In this document: positions 50,630-59,430 of the stretch, one piece after another
Layout of the letters: each line of letters begins with the position of its first letter
Position numbering within the stretch: the first letter of the stretch is position 1
Source of the DNA: Azospirillum halopraeferens DSM 3675
GTDB lineage: Bacteria > Pseudomonadota > Alphaproteobacteria > Azospirillales > Azospirillaceae
Direction of reading: 5' to 3'
DNA length: 64,000 nucleotides
Assembly: GCF_000429625.1 (NCBI RefSeq)
Contig: NZ_AUCF01000004.1
Location: 124,001 to 188,000 of the forward strand
Position numbers and translations under genes: made by a program
The notes under the pieces: model-generated
Databases searched by the model: none
Told to the model about the DNA's origin: nothing
Seen by the model: the letters and a program-made list of their open reading frames with translations, nothing else

Positions 50630-51691
50630 ATGACCGATGATCCCCGCCTGCTGGCGCTCGCCACCGCCCTGCCGCCCCACCGCATCTCCCAGGAGGAGGC
50701 GCTGGAGGCCGCGCGTGTCATGTACGGGCCGCGCCTGCGCGATTTCGAGCGGCTGGCCTCCGTCTTCCCCAACGCGGGCATCGCCGCCCGCTACGCCGTC
50801 CGCCCGCTGGCGTGGTACCTGGAGCCGCGCGGCTGGCCCGAACGCACCGCCGCCTTCGAGGAGGGGGCGCTCGACCTGCTGGAGCGGGCGGCGCAGGACG
50901 CCCTGGACACCGCCGGTCTGCGGCCCGACGCGGTGGACGCCATCGTCTGCGTCACCACCACCGGCATCGCCACCCCCACCCTGGACGCCCTGCTGCTGGA
51001 CCGCATGGGTTTCCGCCCCGACACGCTGCGCCTGCCCATCTTCGGGCTGGGCTGCGCCGGAGGGGTGCTGGGCCTCGGCCGGGCGGCGCAGATGGCCCGC
51101 GCCATGCCGGGGGCGACGGTGCTGTTCCTGGTGGTGGAACTGTGCACCCTGGCCTGCCGCGCCGCCGAGGCGACGCCGACCAACGTGGTGGCCACGGCCC
51201 TGTTCGCCGACGGCGCCGCCGCCGCGCTGGTGCGCAGCGCCCCGGCCGGGACAGCGGCGGGGGAGGGGCCGGCGCTGGTGGCCCAGGGGGAACACACCTG
51301 GCCCGGCACCCGCCGCATCATGGGCTGGCGGGTGGAGGACGACGGGCTGGGTGTCATCTTCGCGCAGGACATCCCGGCCCTGGTGCGCACCCGCTTCCGC
51401 CCCGTGGCCGACGCGTTCCTGGCGCGCCGCGGCCTGGCGGTTGGCGACCTGGCGGGGCTGGTCTGCCACCCCGGCGGCGCCAAGGTGCTGAACGCCCTGC
51501 GCGACGCCTTCGACCCCGTGACCGACGGCCTGGACGACGCGTGGGCGGTGCTGCGCGCCTGCGGCAACATGTCGGCGGTCAGCGTGCTGTTCGTGCTGGA
51601 GCGGCGTCTGGCCGCCGGAGCGCAGGGGCGTCAGTTGATGACCGCGCTGGGTCCCGGCTTCACCGCCGGCCTGCTGCTGCTGGAGGCGTGA
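50630..51691 (+). CDS. Type III polyketide synthase
   Basis: 353 residues, chalcone/stilbene synthase fold. The catalytic triad is complete: Cys142 in GLGCAGG, His280 in VCHPGGAKV and Asn313 in CGNMSAVS. Motifs ATPTLDALLLDRMGFRPDTL and FGLGCAGGVLGLGRAAQMAR are typical of bacterial alkylpyrone/alkylresorcinol synthases that extend fatty acyl starters with malonyl-CoA. The next gene, three bases on, encodes an isoprenylcysteine-methyltransferase-like protein, the same pairing as Bacillus BpsA-BpsB. Product is expected to be an alkylpyrone methyl ether or similar membrane lipid. Confidence 0.9.
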   Translation: MTDDPRLLALATALPPHRISQEEALEAARVMYGPRLRDFERLASVFPNAGIAARYAVRPLAWYLEPRGWPERTAAFEEGALDLLERAAQDALDTAGLRPDAVDAIVCVTTTGIATPTLDALLLDRMGFRPDTLRLPIFGLGCAGGVLGLGRAAQMARAMPGATVLFLVVELCTLACRAAEATPTNVVATALFADGAAAALVRSAPAGTAAGEGPALVAQGEHTWPGTRRIMGWRVEDDGLGVIFAQDIPALVRTRFRPVADAFLARRGLAVGDLAGLVCHPGGAKVLNALRDAFDPVTDGLDDAWAVLRACGNMSAVSVLFVLERRLAAGAQGRQLMTALGPGFTAGLLLLEA

Positions 51692-51694
51692 GCC

Positions 51695-52237
51695 ATGGAG
51701 TTCGGCTTGCCTCAGCTCATCGTGCTGCTGGTCGCCGCCCAGCGCCTGATCGAACTGGTCCTCGCCCGGCGCAACACCGCCCGCCTGCTGGCCGCGGGCG
51801 CGCGGGAAGAGGGGGCGGCCCATTACCCCCTGTTCGTGGCGCTGCACGCCGCCTGGCTGGTGGCCCTGTTCGCGGCCGTGCCGGCGGATGCGCCGGTGAA
51901 CGGCGTCCTGCTCGCCCTGTTCGTGCTGTTGCAGGCGGGGCGGGTGTGGGTGATCGCGTCGCTGGGGCGGTTCTGGACCACCCGGGTGGTGACGCTGCCG
52001 GGGGCGCCGCTGGTGCGGCGCGGGCCGTACCGCCTGGTGCGCCACCCCAATTACCTGATCGTCGCGGCCGAGCTGGCGGTGCTGCCGCTGGCCATGGGGC
52101 AGGTGGCCATCGCGGTGCTGTTCAGCCTGCTGAACGTGCCGCTGACGTGGCACCGCATCCGGGTGGAGGAGCGGGCGCTGGCGCCGCGCGCCGCGCCCGC
52201 CGGCCCGGTCAGCTCAGCGCAAAGCAGATCGTGGTGA
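51695..52237 (+). CDS. Isoprenylcysteine carboxyl methyltransferase-like protein (BpsB/YpbQ type)
   Basis: 180 residues, integral membrane. Segments at the N-terminus (LPQLIVLLVAAQRLIELVLA), middle (LFVALHAAWLVALFAAVPA, VLLALFVLLQAGRVWVIASL) and C-terminus. The SAM-binding hallmark is RRGPYRLVRHPNYLIVAAEL followed by RIRVEERAL. The gene starts three bases after the polyketide synthase stop. In Bacillus the equivalent BpsB methylates alkylpyrones made by the type III synthase. The 3' end overlaps the convergent gene by 29 bases. Confidence 0.87.
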   Translation: MEFGLPQLIVLLVAAQRLIELVLARRNTARLLAAGAREEGAAHYPLFVALHAAWLVALFAAVPADAPVNGVLLALFVLLQAGRVWVIASLGRFWTTRVVTLPGAPLVRRGPYRLVRHPNYLIVAAELAVLPLAMGQVAIAVLFSLLNVPLTWHRIRVEERALAPRAAPAGPVSSAQSRSW

Positions 52238-52604
52238 CGGCCAGGGCGATGGCGGCGCCGTCCACGTGGTTGGGGAAGGCGTACCAGAACGGGTCGGCGC
52301 CCGGCGGCGGGGCCGGGGAGCGGGTGCCGCCGCCGGCCTCGTCCAGCCACAGGCCGGCGGGCAGGCCGCCGTTGGTGCGCTCGGCGACCGCGCCCGACAG
52401 ATGGGCCATGCCCACCGCCAGGTAGCAGAACTTCACGAAGCCCAACACGAAGGCGAAGGCCCCGCCGGCCTCGGCGATGGGGTCGGAGGCGCCGGTGGCG
52501 GCAACCGCCGTCGCCATGGCGACGGCCGCCGCCAGGGGGATGGCGACCACCGACAGCAGGCGCTGCCCGTCGACGCGATCGGCGCGGGGAATGGAGAGAT
52601 TCAT
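52209..52604 (-). CDS. Hypothetical membrane protein
   Basis: 131 residues with about three hydrophobic segments (LLSVVAIPLAAAVAMATAVA, AFAFVLGFVKFCYLAVGMA, GAAIALAVTTICFALS) separated by a Gly/Pro-rich loop. No family recognised. It overlaps the 3' end of the methyltransferase gene on the other strand. Start ATG 52604 gives MNLSIPRADRVDGQRLL. Confidence 0.55.
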   Translation of the reverse strand: MNLSIPRADRVDGQRLLSVVAIPLAAAVAMATAVAATGASDPIAEAGGAFAFVLGFVKFCYLAVGMAHLSGAVAERTNGGLPAGLWLDEAGGGTRSPAPPPGADPFWYAFPNHVDGAAIALAVTTICFALS

Positions 52605-52773
52605 GCTGTCGGCTCCTGACCACGATGCCCGCCCCTTGTCCGGTGCTCGGGGTTAACGGAGAGTTATCGACCGCTTTTGGTCACAGCACCGGCGGCAACG
52701 GGCAACGGCGGGCTGGACGGCGGCACCGGCTCGGGTATGCTCCGCCCCGTGTGGGGTCTGGAGCGCACGGACG

Positions 52774-53484
52774 ATGATCGAGGGGGCGGCCGCGGGATCG
52801 CTGGAGGGCATCGCGCTTCTGGCGCCGCTGGACACGGCGGAGCGCGCCGCCCTGGCCCGCCGCTGCCGCTGGCTGCGCTACGGCGCCGGCGACCCGGTGC
52901 TCGACCAGGAATCCGAGGGGCGCGACGTCTGTTTCGTGGTGGAGGGGCGGGTGCGGGTGGTCAGCCACGCCGCCAACGGCCGCGAGATCAGCTTCGACGA
53001 CATCGCCGCCGGCGGGCTGGTGGGGGAGATGGCGGCGGTGGACGGCCAGCCCCGCTCCGCCTCGGTGGTGGCGCTGGACGAGGGCACCCTGATCGCCCAT
53101 CTCGCGGCTGCCCCCTTCCGCACCCTGGTGACCGGCCGGCCCGACCTGGCCCTGGCGGTGATGCGGCGCCTGGCCGGCATCGGCCGCCGCACCACCGAAC
53201 GGGTGATGGAGCTGAGCACGCTGGCCGCCAACAACCGCGTCCACGCCGAACTGCTGCGCCTGGCCCGCCGCGCCGCAGCGGCGGACGGCCGCACCGCCGT
53301 CATCGACCCCGCCCCGGTGCACGCGGACATCGCCGCCCGCGTCAGCACCACCCGCGAAACGGTGGCCCGCGTGCTGAACGACCTGGCCCGCGACGGCCTC
53401 GTCGAACGCCGTGGCCACGCCCTGATCCTTCACGACCTGCCCGAACTGGAAGCCATGGTCGAACACGTCCGCGGCCGGGGCTGA
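52774..53484 (+). CDS. Crp/Fnr family transcriptional regulator
   Basis: 236 residues. Cyclic-nucleotide-binding fold at about 10-130 (GAGDPVLDQESEGRDVCFVV, EGRVRVVSHAANGREISFDD, GGLVGEMAAVDGQPRSASVV). The Crp-type winged helix follows (DIAARVSTTRETVARVLNDL, GLVERRGHALILHD). There is no N-terminal Fe-S cysteine set, so it is not a classical FNR. The phosphate-binding cassette GEMAAVDGQPRSASV is close to that of cAMP receptors (GEL...RSA). Possible target genes are its neighbours. Confidence 0.9.
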   Translation: MIEGAAAGSLEGIALLAPLDTAERAALARRCRWLRYGAGDPVLDQESEGRDVCFVVEGRVRVVSHAANGREISFDDIAAGGLVGEMAAVDGQPRSASVVALDEGTLIAHLAAAPFRTLVTGRPDLALAVMRRLAGIGRRTTERVMELSTLAANNRVHAELLRLARRAAAADGRTAVIDPAPVHADIAARVSTTRETVARVLNDLARDGLVERRGHALILHDLPELEAMVEHVRGRG

Positions 53485-53610
53485 CCGCAGCGGCGGCGCT
53501 GCCTCCCGGCCATTGGGCGCTGAACGGTGGCCATACCCTGCGACATCTTGCCCGGTGCCCGGCGGCGCGCTATGGGCTTTGCTGGGATCCGGAGCGTGGA
53601 GAAGGACGCC

Positions 53611-54840
53611 ATGGCCGAGCTGCTGCCCCCCTGTTCGCCCCGTCTGGTGCACAACCCCCGCGTCGATCGGGAGGGGGCATACGGATCGGCGGACCGCGCT
53701 ATCCTCAGCCGCGCCGCCTTCGAGGAGATGCGGGCGGAGATCGCCGCCTGGCCGGGATACGCGCCGACCCCGCTGCGCTCGCTCAAGGGCATGGCCCGCG
53801 CCGCCGGCATCGACCGGCTGTGGTACAAGGATGAAAGCGCGCGCTTCGACATCGGTAGCGTCAAGGCGCTGGGCGGCGCCTACGCCGTGCTGCGCCTGCT
53901 GATGCGCGAGGTGTCGGCGCGGGCGCCGGGGGTGCCGGTCACCGCGCTCGACCTGGTGGTCGGGCGCTACGGCCGTCTCACCCGCGCCATCACCGCGGTC
54001 GCCGCCGGCGACGGCGGCCACGCCCTGTCGGTCGCCTGGGGAGCGCGGGCGTTCGGCTGCGGCTGCGTCGTCTACGCGCCGGCCGCCGCGACCGAGGGAC
54101 GACGGCGCGCCATCGAGGCGCACGGCGCGCGCCTTGTGTCCGTGGACGGCACCTACGACGACGCGGTCCGCCGGGCCGCCGCGGACGCGGAGGCGCAGGG
54201 GTGGATGGTCGTTTCCGACACGTCCTACGCCGGCAACATGGACATTCCCCGCGATGTCATGCAGGGCTACACCCTGATGGTGGAGGAGGCGATGTCCCAG
54301 CTTCCCGCCAGCGAACGTCCGACCCACGTGTTCATCCAGGGCGGCATGGGGGCGCTGCCCGCCGCCGTCGCCGGCCATCTGTGGGAAAGCTGGGGGCGCG
54401 GCCGGCCGCGGCTGGTGGTGGTGGAGCCCGACGGCGCCGACTGCCTGCTGCGCAGCGCCGAGGCGGGGCGGCCGGTGCCGGCGCCGGGCGCTCCCGCCAC
54501 CGTCATGACGGAACTGGCCTGCGGCGCCGTCTCGCCGCTGGCCTGGGCGATCCTGGAGCGGGCGGCCGACGATTTCCTGGCCATCCCCGACGGGGCGGCC
54601 ATCACCACCATGCGCCGCCTGGCCGACGGGACGGACGGCGACCGGCCGGTGGTGGCGGGCGAGTCCGGGGCGGCCGGGCTGGCCGGCCTGCTCTGCGCCC
54701 TGTGTGACGCCGACACGCGGGCGGCTCTGGGGCTGTGGCCGGACGCCCGCGTCCTGGTCTTTGGCACCGAGGGGGCGAGCGACCCCGCCGTCTACGAACG
54801 GCTGGTGGGCCGCCCTCCCGCCGCCGTAGCGGCGGGATGA
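53611..54840 (+). CDS. Diaminopropionate ammonia-lyase-like PLP enzyme
   Basis: 409 residues from ATG 53611 (GGAGAAGGA upstream). Family features: NPRVDREG, YAPTPLRSLK, LWYKDESARFDIGS, PLP lysine Lys85 in SVKALGGAYA, DTSYAGNMDIPRDVMQGYTL and FIQGGMGALPAAVAGHLWES. DpaL enzymes convert 2,3-diaminopropionate to pyruvate and ammonia. An oddity is the phosphate/cofactor loop, which reads GDGGHALSVAW (133-143) where the family usually has DGNHGR. Thus PLP binding or specificity may differ, or the enzyme may be inactive. It follows a Crp/Fnr gene and precedes a nitrilase-like gene on the same strand. Confidence 0.8.
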   Translation: MAELLPPCSPRLVHNPRVDREGAYGSADRAILSRAAFEEMRAEIAAWPGYAPTPLRSLKGMARAAGIDRLWYKDESARFDIGSVKALGGAYAVLRLLMREVSARAPGVPVTALDLVVGRYGRLTRAITAVAAGDGGHALSVAWGARAFGCGCVVYAPAAATEGRRRAIEAHGARLVSVDGTYDDAVRRAAADAEAQGWMVVSDTSYAGNMDIPRDVMQGYTLMVEEAMSQLPASERPTHVFIQGGMGALPAAVAGHLWESWGRGRPRLVVVEPDGADCLLRSAEAGRPVPAPGAPATVMTELACGAVSPLAWAILERAADDFLAIPDGAAITTMRRLADGTDGDRPVVAGESGAAGLAGLLCALCDADTRAALGLWPDARVLVFGTEGASDPAVYERLVGRPPAAVAAG

Positions 54841-54972
54841 GAAGCACACATGGGCCGTCGGTGTGACAATCGGCCGGCGAAGCAATAAATTCGCCGCATC
54901 CGTGTTGGTTCCATGAAGGGGCGGCTTCGGACCGGCCCCCATGAGACACGCCCGAAGGGGGAACCGACGAGG

Positions 54973-55776
54973 ATGCGGATCGCCATCGCCCCGGCGGCGG
55001 GAACGCCGGACGGCGCCGCCAACAACCTGGCTCTGCTCGACCGCTGCGCCGCCGCCGCCGCCGCCGCGCAGGTTGATCTGCTGGTGCTGGGGGAACTGTT
55101 CCTGTGCGGCGCCGACGGGGGCCACGGCCGCTGCGAGCCGTTCGACGGGCCGTCGCTGGCCGCCGCCTGCACCGCCGCGCGCAACGCCGGCGTGGCCCTG
55201 CTGTTCGGCTTCGCCGAGCGGGCGGGGAACGCCGTCTACAACGCCGCCGCCGTCATCGGCCCCGACGGGGTGCCGCTCGGCACCTACCGCAAGGCCCATC
55301 CGGGTCCCCACGAGAAGGGGCGCTTCGCGGCCGGACAGGGCATGCCGGGGGTGGCGCGCATCGGCGGCATGACCGTGGGCGTGCTGATCGGCTGCGACGC
55401 CGATTTCCCCGAACCGGCCCGCGACCTGGCCCTGCGCGGCTGCGATGTGATCGCCCTGCCGGCGCTGCCCGTATCGGCGGCCGGCGCGCCCTCCCGCCTG
55501 CTGGTGGCGGCGCGCGCCTGCGAGAACCGGGTGTTCGTCGCCTGTGCGGCCGGCGCCGACAGCCGCGTCCTCGGCCCCGACGGGCGGCCGCTGGTCAACA
55601 CCGGTGCGGCCGCATGCGGGCTGGTGGTGGCCGACCTTGACCCGGCGGGGCGGCGCCCCGGCCCCGGTGCCATGGACTATCTGGCCGAGCGCCGCCCCGC
55701 GCTCTACGCCCGCCTGGCCGAACGCCACCTGGAACGGGCGCCCGAGCCGGGCGCCGCCCTGCGGGAGCGGACCTGA
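54973..55776 (+). CDS. Nitrilase-superfamily protein with displaced active-site cysteine
   Basis: 267 residues from ATG 54973. Carbon-nitrogen hydrolase fold: Glu41 in LGELFL, Lys107 in TYRKAHPGP, FGFAERAGNAVYNAAAVIG and ENRVFVACAAG. The nucleophile region reads VLIGCDADFPE (137-147). In the family the Cys stands two residues before the Asp (pattern C-[YW]-D-x-x-F-P-E), but here Gly140 occupies that place and Cys141 the next one. Either Cys141 serves with a shifted backbone or the protein is not a normal amidase. Context with a diaminopropionate lyase homologue suggests nitrogen or amide metabolism. Confidence 0.8.
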   Translation: MRIAIAPAAGTPDGAANNLALLDRCAAAAAAAQVDLLVLGELFLCGADGGHGRCEPFDGPSLAAACTAARNAGVALLFGFAERAGNAVYNAAAVIGPDGVPLGTYRKAHPGPHEKGRFAAGQGMPGVARIGGMTVGVLIGCDADFPEPARDLALRGCDVIALPALPVSAAGAPSRLLVAARACENRVFVACAAGADSRVLGPDGRPLVNTGAAACGLVVADLDPAGRRPGPGAMDYLAERRPALYARLAERHLERAPEPGAALRERT

Positions 55777-55950
55777 TCAAAGCTGCTTCAGGATCTTCGC
55801 CTCCACCACGATCTGCTCCACCCCGTGGGCGGTCTGGTGGGAGGTGGTGCGCAGGTGCACCGCCAGGCTCTGGCGGGCGGCCAGGGCGAGCGTCCCATTG
55901 AGGTTGGCGACGGCCTCGCGCACCGCGCGGGCCAGTTCTTCATCGGTCAT
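55777..55950 (-). CDS. Small helical protein, 57 residues
   Basis: Starts ATG 55950 (AGGGAA upstream) as MTDEELARAVREAVANLNGT and ends VVEAKILKQL; ATG 55956 would add two residues. The stop codon abuts the stop of the convergent nitrilase-like gene. The sequence is amphipathic and Ala/Leu-rich, with His and Thr residues in RTTSHQTAHG. No family recognised. The ribosome site and composition support coding, but function is unknown. Confidence 0.55.
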   Translation of the reverse strand: MTDEELARAVREAVANLNGTLALAARQSLAVHLRTTSHQTAHGVEQIVVEAKILKQL

Positions 55951-56139
55951 AGTCATTTCCCTGTCGCAATGGCCGCGATGGATGGCCGGTGCGTGAACAC
56001 CGGGTAACCCTCTCTTAATCAGTGTTTGACACGCTCCGCCAGTGCTGGAAGGGTCGGATCAACGGCCGTCCGACGCCGTCCGCCACCGGCTTGCCGCGGC
56101 CGGGCGGAGCGTAAACCATAAGGCCCGGGGAATTGCATC

Positions 56140-58890
56140 ATGGATGATCTGCTCAGTGAATTCCTGACGGAAACGAACGAAAACCTCTCGGTGCTCGACG
56201 TCGAGCTGGTGCGGCTGGAGCAGAATCCCAACAATCCCGAGTTGCTGTCGAACATCTTCCGTCTGGTCCACACGATCAAGGGCACCTGCGGCTTTCTCGG
56301 CCTGCCGCGGCTGGAGAAGGTGGCGCACGCGTCGGAAAACGTGCTGGGCAAGTTCCGCGACGGCGAACTGACCATCAACCCCGAGGCGGTGTCGCTGATT
56401 CTCCAGGCCCTGGACGCCATCAAGGGGCTGCTGGCGGTGCTGGAGGCGACGGAGGCCGAACCGCCCGGTGACGACCTGCCGCTGATCGAGCGCCTGAACG
56501 CCTGCGCCGAGGGCAAGCTGGCCGCCGCCTCGGCTGCCCCGCCGCCGCCCCCGCCGCCGCCGGAACCCGTCGCCCCCGCGGTCGCCGCCGCCGACGCCGA
56601 CCGGGTGTCGCTGGAGGAGCTGGAGGCCGCCTGGAACGCCGCCCCCGGGCCGTCGGGCACGGCGCTGACCCCCGTCGCCGCGGAGTCCGCCCCCGCCGAC
56701 GATCCCGCCCAGGACCTGGTGGTGCCGGAGCCGGAGACGGCGCCCGCCGCCGCCCCGTCGCGGATGCCCGTCCCCGCGGCCGCCCAGGCCAACGGCGGCG
56801 GCGACGACGTGCGCGACCAGCCCAAGGAATCGGCGGTCGCGGCGCAGACCATCCGCGTCAACGTCGACCTGCTCGAAAACCTCATGACGATGGTCTCGGA
56901 GCTGGTGCTGACCCGCAACCAGCTTCTGCAGATCCTGCGCTCCCAGAAGGAGAGCGAGTTCGCCGCCCCCCTGCAGCGCCTGAACCACGTGACGTCGGAG
57001 CTGCAGGAAGGCGTCATGAAGACGCGCATGCAGCCCATCGGCAACGCCTGGGCCAAGCTGCCGCGCCTGGTCCGCGACCTCGCCCATGAACTGGGCAAGA
57101 AGATCGACCTCCAGATGCTCGGTGCCGACACCGAGCTGGACCGCCAGGTGCTGGAGCTGATCAAGGACCCGCTGACCCACATGGTCCGCAACTCCGCCGA
57201 CCATGGGCTGGAGACCCCGGCGGAACGCCTGAAGGCGGGCAAGAGCGAGACCGGCCGCGTCACGCTGAACGCCTATCACGAGGGCGGCCACATCATCATC
57301 GAGATCCAGGACGACGGCAAAGGCCTGGCCATCGACAAGATCAAGGCCAAGGCCCTGCAGAACGGCATCACCACCGAGGCCGAACTGGCCGCGATGTCGG
57401 ATCAGCAGATCATCCAGTTCATCATGAAGCCGGGCTTCTCGACCGCCACCAAGGTGACGAGCGTGTCGGGGCGCGGCGTCGGCATGGACGTCGTCAAGAC
57501 CAACATCGAGAAGATCGGCGGCACCGTCGAGATCAAGTCGCAGCAGGGCCGCGGCTCGACCTTCGTCATCAAGATCCCGCTGACGCTGGCCATCGTCTCC
57601 GCCCTGATCGTGGAGTGCGCGGGTGAGCGCTTCGCCATCCCGCAGATCAGCGTGGTGGAGCTGGTGCGGGCCGCCGCCGACAGCGAACACACGATCGAGC
57701 GGCTGAAGGGCACGCCGGTGCTGCGCCTGCGCAACCGCCTGCTGCCGCTGGTCAGCCTGCAGGAGCTGCTGCGGCTGGAGGATGAGGAAGGCAAGACCAA
57801 GACCGACGACGAGACGTTCATCGTCGTCACCCAGGTCGGCACCTACACCTTCGGCATCATGGTCGACCGGGTGTTCGACACCGAGGAAATCGTGGTGAAG
57901 CCGGTGGCGCCCATCCTGCGCCACATCGAGATGTTCTCGGGCAACACGATCCTGGGCGACGGGTCGGTCATCATGATCCTCGACCCCAACGGCATCGCGT
58001 CCGCCACCGGCGAGATGGCCATGGGCAGCGAGGCGGTGACCAAGGAGGCCATGGCCGTCCAGGCGTCCCGCAACGAGGACAAGATGGCGCTGCTGCTGTT
58101 CCGTGCCGGTGCCGGGGCGCCCAAGGCGGTGCCGCTGTCGCTGGTCGCCCGCCTGGAGGACGTGGACCTCACGGCGGTGGAGATGTCCAACGGCCTGCCG
58201 GTGGTCCAGTACCGCGGCAAGCTGATGCCGCTGGTTCCCATCGATCCCGCCTTCATTCTCGGCAACGAAGGGCGCCAGCCGGTGCTGGTGTTCGCCGATG
58301 GCGACCGGTCCATGGGCCTGATCGTCGACGAGATCGTCGACATCGTGGAGGAGAAGCTGGTCGTCCAGCTCACCGCCGAGCGTCCGGGCCTGATGGGGTC
58401 CGCCATCATCGCGGGCAAGGCGACGGAGGTGATCGACGCCGGCTTCTTCCTGACCCAGGCGTACAAGGACTGGTTCGGCTCCTCCAGCGACGCGTTCGAG
58501 GAGGAGAAGACCCAGCGGGTGCTGCTGGTGGACGACAGCCCGTTCTTCCGCAACCTGCTGACGCCGCTGCTGTCGGTCGCCGGCTACGACGTGACGGCGG
58601 TGGAGAACGCCACGGACGCACTGGCGCTGTGCGAGGCGGGCGAGACCTTTGACGTCATCGTCTCCGACATCGAGATGCCGGGCATGAGCGGCTTCGACTT
58701 CGCCCAGGCGATCCGCCGCGGCAGCCGCTGGCAGGACGTTCCGCTGGTGGCCCTGTCCAGCCATGCCACGCCGCGCGACCTCGACCGCGGGCGCCAGGCC
58801 GGCTTCACCGATTACGTCGCCAAGTTCGACCGCGACGCCCTGCTGTACACCCTCCAGCAGACCCTCTCTGAACAGAAAGGTGCCGCATGA
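56140..58890 (+). CDS. cheA: Chemotaxis histidine kinase CheA with C-terminal receiver
   Basis: 916 residues. Hpt domain with phospho-accepting His44 (VHTIKGTCGF), Pro/Ala-rich linker without an obvious CheY-binding P2 domain, P3 dimer helices (NLMTMVSELVLTRNQLLQIL), HATPase_c with Asn351 (HMVRNSADHGLE), QDDGKGL and GRGVGMDVV, a CheW-like P5 domain (about 485-625), a second CheW-like domain (about 645-780) and a receiver with phospho-Asp843 (SDIEMPG). The CheA-REC layout with two CheW-like modules is typical of Rhodospirillales chemotaxis clusters. It is the first gene of cheAWYBR; cheW overlaps by four bases. Confidence 0.95.
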   Translation: MDDLLSEFLTETNENLSVLDVELVRLEQNPNNPELLSNIFRLVHTIKGTCGFLGLPRLEKVAHASENVLGKFRDGELTINPEAVSLILQALDAIKGLLAVLEATEAEPPGDDLPLIERLNACAEGKLAAASAAPPPPPPPPEPVAPAVAAADADRVSLEELEAAWNAAPGPSGTALTPVAAESAPADDPAQDLVVPEPETAPAAAPSRMPVPAAAQANGGGDDVRDQPKESAVAAQTIRVNVDLLENLMTMVSELVLTRNQLLQILRSQKESEFAAPLQRLNHVTSELQEGVMKTRMQPIGNAWAKLPRLVRDLAHELGKKIDLQMLGADTELDRQVLELIKDPLTHMVRNSADHGLETPAERLKAGKSETGRVTLNAYHEGGHIIIEIQDDGKGLAIDKIKAKALQNGITTEAELAAMSDQQIIQFIMKPGFSTATKVTSVSGRGVGMDVVKTNIEKIGGTVEIKSQQGRGSTFVIKIPLTLAIVSALIVECAGERFAIPQISVVELVRAAADSEHTIERLKGTPVLRLRNRLLPLVSLQELLRLEDEEGKTKTDDETFIVVTQVGTYTFGIMVDRVFDTEEIVVKPVAPILRHIEMFSGNTILGDGSVIMILDPNGIASATGEMAMGSEAVTKEAMAVQASRNEDKMALLLFRAGAGAPKAVPLSLVARLEDVDLTAVEMSNGLPVVQYRGKLMPLVPIDPAFILGNEGRQPVLVFADGDRSMGLIVDEIVDIVEEKLVVQLTAERPGLMGSAIIAGKATEVIDAGFFLTQAYKDWFGSSSDAFEEEKTQRVLLVDDSPFFRNLLTPLLSVAGYDVTAVENATDALALCEAGETFDVIVSDIEMPGMSGFDFAQAIRRGSRWQDVPLVALSSHATPRDLDRGRQAGFTDYVAKFDRDALLYTLQQTLSEQKGAA

Positions 58891-59384
58891 GCCCGAACGC
58901 CAAGGTCCCCGCCAAGAAGACCCGGGGCGAGGAGGTGGTCTCCGGGGGCAACCAGGACTACGTCACCATGACGATCGCCGATCAGTTGTTCGGCATCCCG
59001 GTGTTGCAGGTCCAGGACGTCCTCGGCCACCAGAAGATCACCCGCATCCCACTGGCCCCGCCGGAGGTGGCGGGGTCGCTGAACCTGCGCGGGCGCATCG
59101 TCACCGCGATCGACGTGCGGCTGCGCCTCAACCTGCCGGGCCGTCTCAGGAACAAGCCCGGGATGAGCATCGTCGTCGACCTGCGGGGCGAGTTGTACAG
59201 CCTGATGGTCGATTCGGTGGGCGAGGTGCTCAGCCTCTCCAACGACGATTTCGAGCGCAACCCGGCGACCCTTGATCCGCGCTGGCGCGAGGTGTCGACA
59301 GGCATCTACCGTCTGAACGGGCAATTGATGGTCGTGCTCGACGTTCCGCGGCTGCTGAACTTCACCACCATGGAAGCGGCCTGA
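58887..59384 (+). CDS. cheW: Chemotaxis coupling protein CheW
   Basis: 165 residues, SH3-like double-barrel protein linking receptors to CheA. Motifs include YVTMTIADQLFGIPVLQVQD, PEVAGSLNLRGRIVTAIDVR with the receptor-contact Arg, MSIVVDLRGELYSLMVDSVG and GIYRLNGQLMVVLDV. A basic N-terminal extension of about 20 residues is present. The start codon overlaps the cheA stop (ATGA), implying translational coupling. Confidence 0.95.
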   Translation: MSPNAKVPAKKTRGEEVVSGGNQDYVTMTIADQLFGIPVLQVQDVLGHQKITRIPLAPPEVAGSLNLRGRIVTAIDVRLRLNLPGRLRNKPGMSIVVDLRGELYSLMVDSVGEVLSLSNDDFERNPATLDPRWREVSTGIYRLNGQLMVVLDVPRLLNFTTMEAA

Positions 59385-59430
59385 CGGCGCAGCGGCCGCC
59401 GCAATGCCAACGATAGCCGGGGCGCAAGTG

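Noticed and set aside
52681-55728. 1015-codon minus-strand frame
   Set aside because: It is antisense to the Crp/Fnr, lyase and nitrilase-like genes, which all have clear motifs; no domain is visible in the minus frame.
56059-58764. 901-codon minus-strand frame opposite cheA
   Set aside because: Antisense shadow of cheA: composition biased to Gly/Gln/His/Arg, with no domains.
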